From the NCBI GenBank assembly GCA_013396755.1, contig VWZF01002957.1:2258084-2322083 (forward strand): 64,000 nucleotides of DNA. Reading direction: 5' to 3'. The position numbers were made by a program, and so were the translations under genes. The notes beneath the pieces are model-generated. The model saw nothing but the letters and a program-made list of their open reading frames with translations. It did not search any database and was not told the origin of the DNA. Positions 55,201-61,200 of this stretch are shown one piece after another; within the stretch, counting starts at the first letter, position 1, and every line of letters begins with the position of its first letter. Source of the stretch: Sclerurus mexicanus. Its lineage: Eukaryota > Chordata > Aves > Passeriformes > Furnariidae.

Positions 55201-58200
55201 CTGTAATAGTCTTCTTGGGCAGAAGATTCTCTTTGGCAGCAGAACTCACCTCCTGCTCTCATGGCAAAGCCCTACACAGGAAGCTGCCAGCCAACCTGCC
55301 AGTGATGTCAACACAAAAACTGTGTTTTACCCATGCAGTTTTGAAAAGTCGAGTTTAAAAAAAAACGACAGGGAGAGAGCAAATAGTGATGATTTCAAAG
55401 GGTAATCTGAAACAAGTAGTCTTTCTGCCATTGGGAATAACATAGGTATATCCTATATATAGATATAGGTATATATTCCTGGTATGTTAGCTGTCATTCT
55501 TGTGCAACCAACCATTATTCATCTCATATGATTAAGTAACCTACAACTCAAACTATTACTAAAATGTCTTATACTTTGTTATGATTACCATAAAATCAGC
55601 TGAGAACTTTGCTTAAATTGTCTGTAAAGTATTTTCTTATTATGAGTCATGTTCTAGAGAACCCGTAAAGTCTTGGGTAAGTAATTTTGGGGTTTTTCTT
55701 TTCTCATGTTATAATACAATATATTTTTTCTTTGTATTGATTTGGAATATTTTTTCATTGTCCCTACATCTTCAAAGCTGATAGCCTTTTAAGAGCTTTT
55801 AAGAATGGGGAAGTCTGTTTTAGCAACCTTTTGCACATTTCTGGGTAGTTTATTGCTGCGCAGAGGTCTACTTTTCATATTTACAAGGCATCATTGCTCA
55901 TATGTATTGGGAATTCACATGCCCATCTTTTTCCATTGAAGTTCACATCCTGCTGTGATAAATGTCAAGGTAAAATATGAATCCACACAGCCAGGTGTAA
56001 GTTCTCTGTTGTTCCAGCTGTTCTACCTAGGTTGTTCTTCCTGACCCTCCAAGGATCTTGTTCCCATGTATAACCTAACAATTTGTCAGCTGGGGCTGAA
56101 ACAATGTGTCATAACATTGCTTTAATCCCACTTTTAGCCCTCCAGGAATCTGAGGGAAAGAGGATGCTCTGCAGTGGGGAAGAACAGGGCTAGTGCAGGG
56201 CTCTTTCTGGATCTCATTAAGAAAGGCCTGACAACAGATGGCTTAGTGAGGTAACTGCTTTAATAAGACAGAACAATAAGGGGAGTTTATAATAGTTTGA
56301 ATGACCAAAAGAGAGAGTTTTCTCTCCATGGACAGGATCTACTCTGCAAAGTATGCCATGGGAAAAACTAGCCAGACTCTGTCTGATGCTGCTGGCTGCC
56401 CAACATCTGAAGGGATGTAAAGTTTACTCACTATCTATGTTGACCTTCTTCTCATGAGTCCTTTTAAAGCAGTTATCTTATTAAGCCTTTTGTTGTGAGG
56501 CCTTTCTTATTAAGATCCAGAAAGAGCCCTGCACTGTGTCTCTCTCTCATTTACCTCACCCTCCCCATCTCTCCCCTGGTGCAGGACATGGTAACAGTAC
56601 ATCAGTTCCTCAAAACTCCTTGCTGTTTAAACTTTTCCTGATGATCCAAGACTCACTGAAAAATAACAGCAGTGGCTCTGAAATCTGTTTAGCTGGATTT
56701 TAAAAGGAGTCACTGATTTAACAGTATTTAGGAGATGCTGTTTAATGTGTGCTTTGATAAACAGTGAAGTGAAAGTATTTCGGCATTCTCACATGATGGA
56801 AGTTTTGTGAACAGCCATTTTGCTGGTTTATCTTGAATCTGAAATATCTTTTTATCTCTAGGATCTCTCAACAGACAAGGTGGCTACAGTAAATTGAGAT
56901 TTTGCTGACAGTGCTATTCTCTGACATATACTGTCTACATATACTTAGATTACTAATATAGATACACATAGATACATGTGATTTGCCTGTATGCAATACA
57001 CGTATATACAACATACATGTACACTGCTTCACTGGTTAGTACATATGTGCTTCTCTAATTCCCTGCTCACAGACCTATCTTTTGAAATACACATATAAAC
57101 AAATACAAATTGAAATACAAATTGAAATACACATATATACAACATACATGTACACTGCTTCACTGGTTAGTACATATGTGCTTCTCTAATTCCCTGCTCA
57201 CAGACCTGTCTTCTGAAATACACCAGACTTCATTCTGCATTTTGTGGTATGCCTCGATCTCAAACTACAGCCTTGGCTTCTCTCTCTCTCTCTCTCTCTC
57301 TTTTTAATGTTTTTCCTTCCCTATGCAAAACAAGAAGAATTTGCTGATTTTGACATATTTTGACAAGAATTAGATCTATATTTTTACTTAAGATTTTATG
57401 TAAAAACTGAACCCATGAATATACTGCTCAATAAGAGTCATCCCAGAGATGCCTTATACTGATACTCTTCTAGTGTGATAAAATGTGAGTGTCTAGTTTC
57501 ATATTTGTAATAAAACAGTTTTTACAGATTCTTGGTTACCGTCTTCATAATTCTCACAGAAGAAAAAAAAAGAAATAAGATACATGATATTTAAACAAGT
57601 TTTTTAAATATTCAGAGTAAATGAAAACAACCTTTATCTCTAAGTGTGAATTTCGTAAGAACTTTGTCAGGCTCTAATCCTTTGCAAGGATATACATGGA
57701 AATGCATTCTGAATTCACAGAATATTTTTTCCCTGCTGTTAGGAATATAAAAGTTAAGAGGCCACATTTAAATGACTGGTAACTCATCATGCAAATTTAT
57801 ATAGAAATGTGAGAAAAGTCTCTAGAGGTTTACTTTCCAGAGGAGCAAAAATTGCATTTGTTATATTTTTATTGTAGAAGTATTTGATGGAAAAAGAAGA
57901 GTACTTTTTGTTGTCATTATTATTATTTTATAATCAGTGAGGACAATCTTAATTTTCTTTTGCACTGACAATATATTACAGAAAACATTGTATAGGTTGC
58001 CTCATATATCTAGTATACTGCTATTTCAAGTGTATTGTGATTTAAAATCATTGGTCATTGATCATTCTGATATAGATAATTCTGAAAATATTGTTGAAAC
58101 ATTTTAGGATTACCTTGAATAACTTTAATGCCATGCTTCTGTTCCAAAAGTGAAAAGAAAAAGAATTGTCATCTTAAACATGTATGATTTTTAAATGTTC

Positions 58201-61200
58201 CCAATACAGTATACTATGGGCCATTAAATGAACAGTTTGCCCTTGCCAAATAATAGGAATTAACTACTCTTTACTTTTAACTGTTTGTAGGCAAATTTAG
58301 CCTTGCAAGAGGGAAGACTTGCAGCTGCCCAAACAGAACTGAACAGTGCACAAATTCAGCTGGATGAGAAGCAAATGGAACTGGATGAAGTACAAGCCAT
58401 GTATGATGCTGCTATGAAAGAGAAGCAGGCCTTGCTTGATGATGCTGAGGCGTGCAGAAGGAAGATGAACAATGCCACAGCTCTGATTGAAGGATTAGGT
58501 GGAGAAAAGGTATTTGCACATACGAGTAGGTTTCCAGCACAAAGTAGGTGGGCAGTTTTGAGAATATTCCATAATCATCATTAGCAGTGCTCAAGAAAGT
58601 CAAAGCATGGTGACATCTCGATATCAGATGACACTTTTTTTAGTTATATGTATGGTTGTTTTGCTTGAAGTTAATGTATCTAACAGAGTAAAACATTTTC
58701 TTGTGTTAATTCTTCTGTATGAAGATTTATGTCATATCATATGACTCATATTAGGATAAAGTTCAGATTTAAAGCCAAGGAACCAAATTCCTTTTAGCTT
58801 TAGTAAGAAGAGGAATTAGACTTAACCTAAATAATTGCCCTAAAATATTTATAAGAAGGATTACTCTCTTTTTCGCACCGAGTATACAAGGATACAAGTT
58901 TGAAGCTTGACTAATTTCCTGAATTATAATTGAAGTTCAGATTTCTGCTGGAACCTTTTACAGAATTATGGGCTAATTGTTATCCTCTACCCTGAGCTTG
59001 AAATTTACCTTTACTATGCAGGTGTTTCTGATTTCAGCCTGAAGGTTTTCAGAGGAAGCAGGAAACTTTTTTCCTTTCTGATCATTTGCTTTGTTAATTC
59101 CTTGGTTGATTCTACACAAAGTCAAAATTGATGAGAGCTTTGACTTCAACCACTGTGTCCTGTGAGGTTAGAACTTCAGGATTTGTTTACATAGCTGTGC
59201 TTCAAAATATATCAGTCAAAAATGTTAGTTGCTCTCTGTTTTCAAGGTTAAATAATCTCACTTCTCTCAGCTGAGGATGCCCCTGAACTTTACATCCCTG
59301 ACCAGTTCTTTCTTGTCTGCAAGTCTGAGGTTCAGCAAACTGCCTTTCCCTCGCTAGACCCACCATTAGCTGTGTTCAGAATTTTTGTTAATGCACTCCT
59401 TAAAACCTGCAGGATTGCTTGTGTCTTGCTTTGTTGTCCCTTCAGAAGATACCAGGTGGTTGAAGTTCCCTGTGTAGACCAGGCCTCTGCATGCAAGGTT
59501 TCTTCCCATTGTCTGAAAAAGACCTTGTCTACTTCTGGCTAATCACGTCGTCTGTGACAGACACACAAGCATCATCCACATTGGTCTGCCGTCTGCCCTC
59601 TAATTCTAACCCATAAGCTCTCAACTGGCATGTTGTCTATCCTCAAGTCTCAGATGCAGAACTCCATGCATTTCAGCAGCTTTCTCCTGTGAAAGAAAAT
59701 TCCTCACCTCTCCAGCCTGTCCATCCTACAGATGTGGAAGTCTTCCCACCATGTCCCCATGATCCCCATAGCGTCATGACTCTGCAACCATATGCAGAGT
59801 CTTTGTTCTCCTTGCTGTGCACATTCACGTACAAGCACTTGAGAGAGGTGCACAGCTGTGCTTATCTCCTATAAATAGTAGGAAAGCTGTCGCCATCATT
59901 CTCTCTGGTAGGCACCGCTTTGTTTACGTGGATGTGCTTAGGGTGGTCCTCCATTAGCCTTGTGTTATGGATAACAAGGCCCCTCCACTTCTTCACATGA
60001 CTGTTGGTCATCCTGTCCCTCCCATTTCATTTGTCCTTTAAAGTACTTCTTACCAGTTTGGGGAACTTGTTGGTAAATATGCTTTTTCTTCACTTGTTCA
60101 GGTGGTTGCTGTCACTTCCAAGCAAACTTTTACTTCTGAAAAGAATGGTTTAAAGTTAAAAATACTCTTGGTTCAAAGAGAAATTATTTATCAGAAAGAG
60201 ATAAATTCTGAAGTTAGATTGTTCCTGTTAGTTTTGTGTCTGCTTAAGCTAACTTCTCTGTAATATTTTACATACAGCTTCGCTGGACAGCAAGCAGCAA
60301 AAACTTTCAAAATCAAATTACTAATTTGGTGGGGAATGTTCTTCTGGCCACTGGATTTCTCTCTTACTCTGGACCTTTCAATCAGGAGTACAGGAATTTG
60401 CTGCTTCTATTGTGGAAGAAAGAGATGGACAACAACAAGATTCCATACAGTAATGTAAGTGTTCACACTCTGTCCTGACCTTACTCTTTGCCTTGCAAGA
60501 GAAATAATATGCAGAGCATTTCTTTCCATAAGTGTACATAATTGAAAGATTATATGTAGGCTGTCATAATCCATCACATTTTTAATAAATAAAAAATCTG
60601 AACAGTTGACAACTGATCTTGTAAGCCAGTATGTTTGAAGTTCTTCTTTATACTGTCAGCTGTTTCAAGATTGATATGCAGGCCATTGCTGTGGCAAATC
60701 TGAGAGAGAGATGCTGTCTGAGGTCAGCTGCCTTGGGAGGAAATTGCCTAATAGGGGAAACAAAGTAAAATTTATCAGCTTAGAATACATTTGCTTTTTC
60801 ATCAAAGGATAGATAAAGTCTGCACCTCTGTGTATTATCAGTAAATACCCTCCTGTCATACCCTGTGCTGTGTATTCACATCATTTATTTTACTTTAATT
60901 TGAAGTATCTTGTGGAAATGGTTAACTTCGACAAAACCTGGATTTTCCAAGGCTTGGTTTATACCACTTCAGCTTGCTCCAGTCTAAGCTTGTAAATCCC
61001 ATGTGCACTTGTCACCGGTGAGGCTGTTCCAGTGAGTCTGACATTACATCAACTGGCCTGTGTCTGTGCAGACAGAGGTGGTCTAAAATGCAGGAGCCAG
61101 GCTCCTATCAAGCCCTGCCTCTTCATATACCACCCTTACTAAAGTGAGCAACCAGCATGCTGGTACTGTGATACAGGGCTGGATCCTTTCCACGAATCTT

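Larger units (their letters stand above)
50990..58290 (+). other. Intron 28, longest of the window
   Basis: 7.3 kb intron before stalk helix 2. It holds a 342 bp inverted-repeat element, a 131 bp tandem duplication and a (TC)n tract. Short frames at 54728-54913 and 55037-55405 show no recognisable domain. The rest is unclassified. Confidence 0.65.

Noticed and set aside
55037..55405. 122-codon + strand frame in intron 28
   Set aside because: No recognisable domain, and overlapping frames of similar length on both strands suggest chance.
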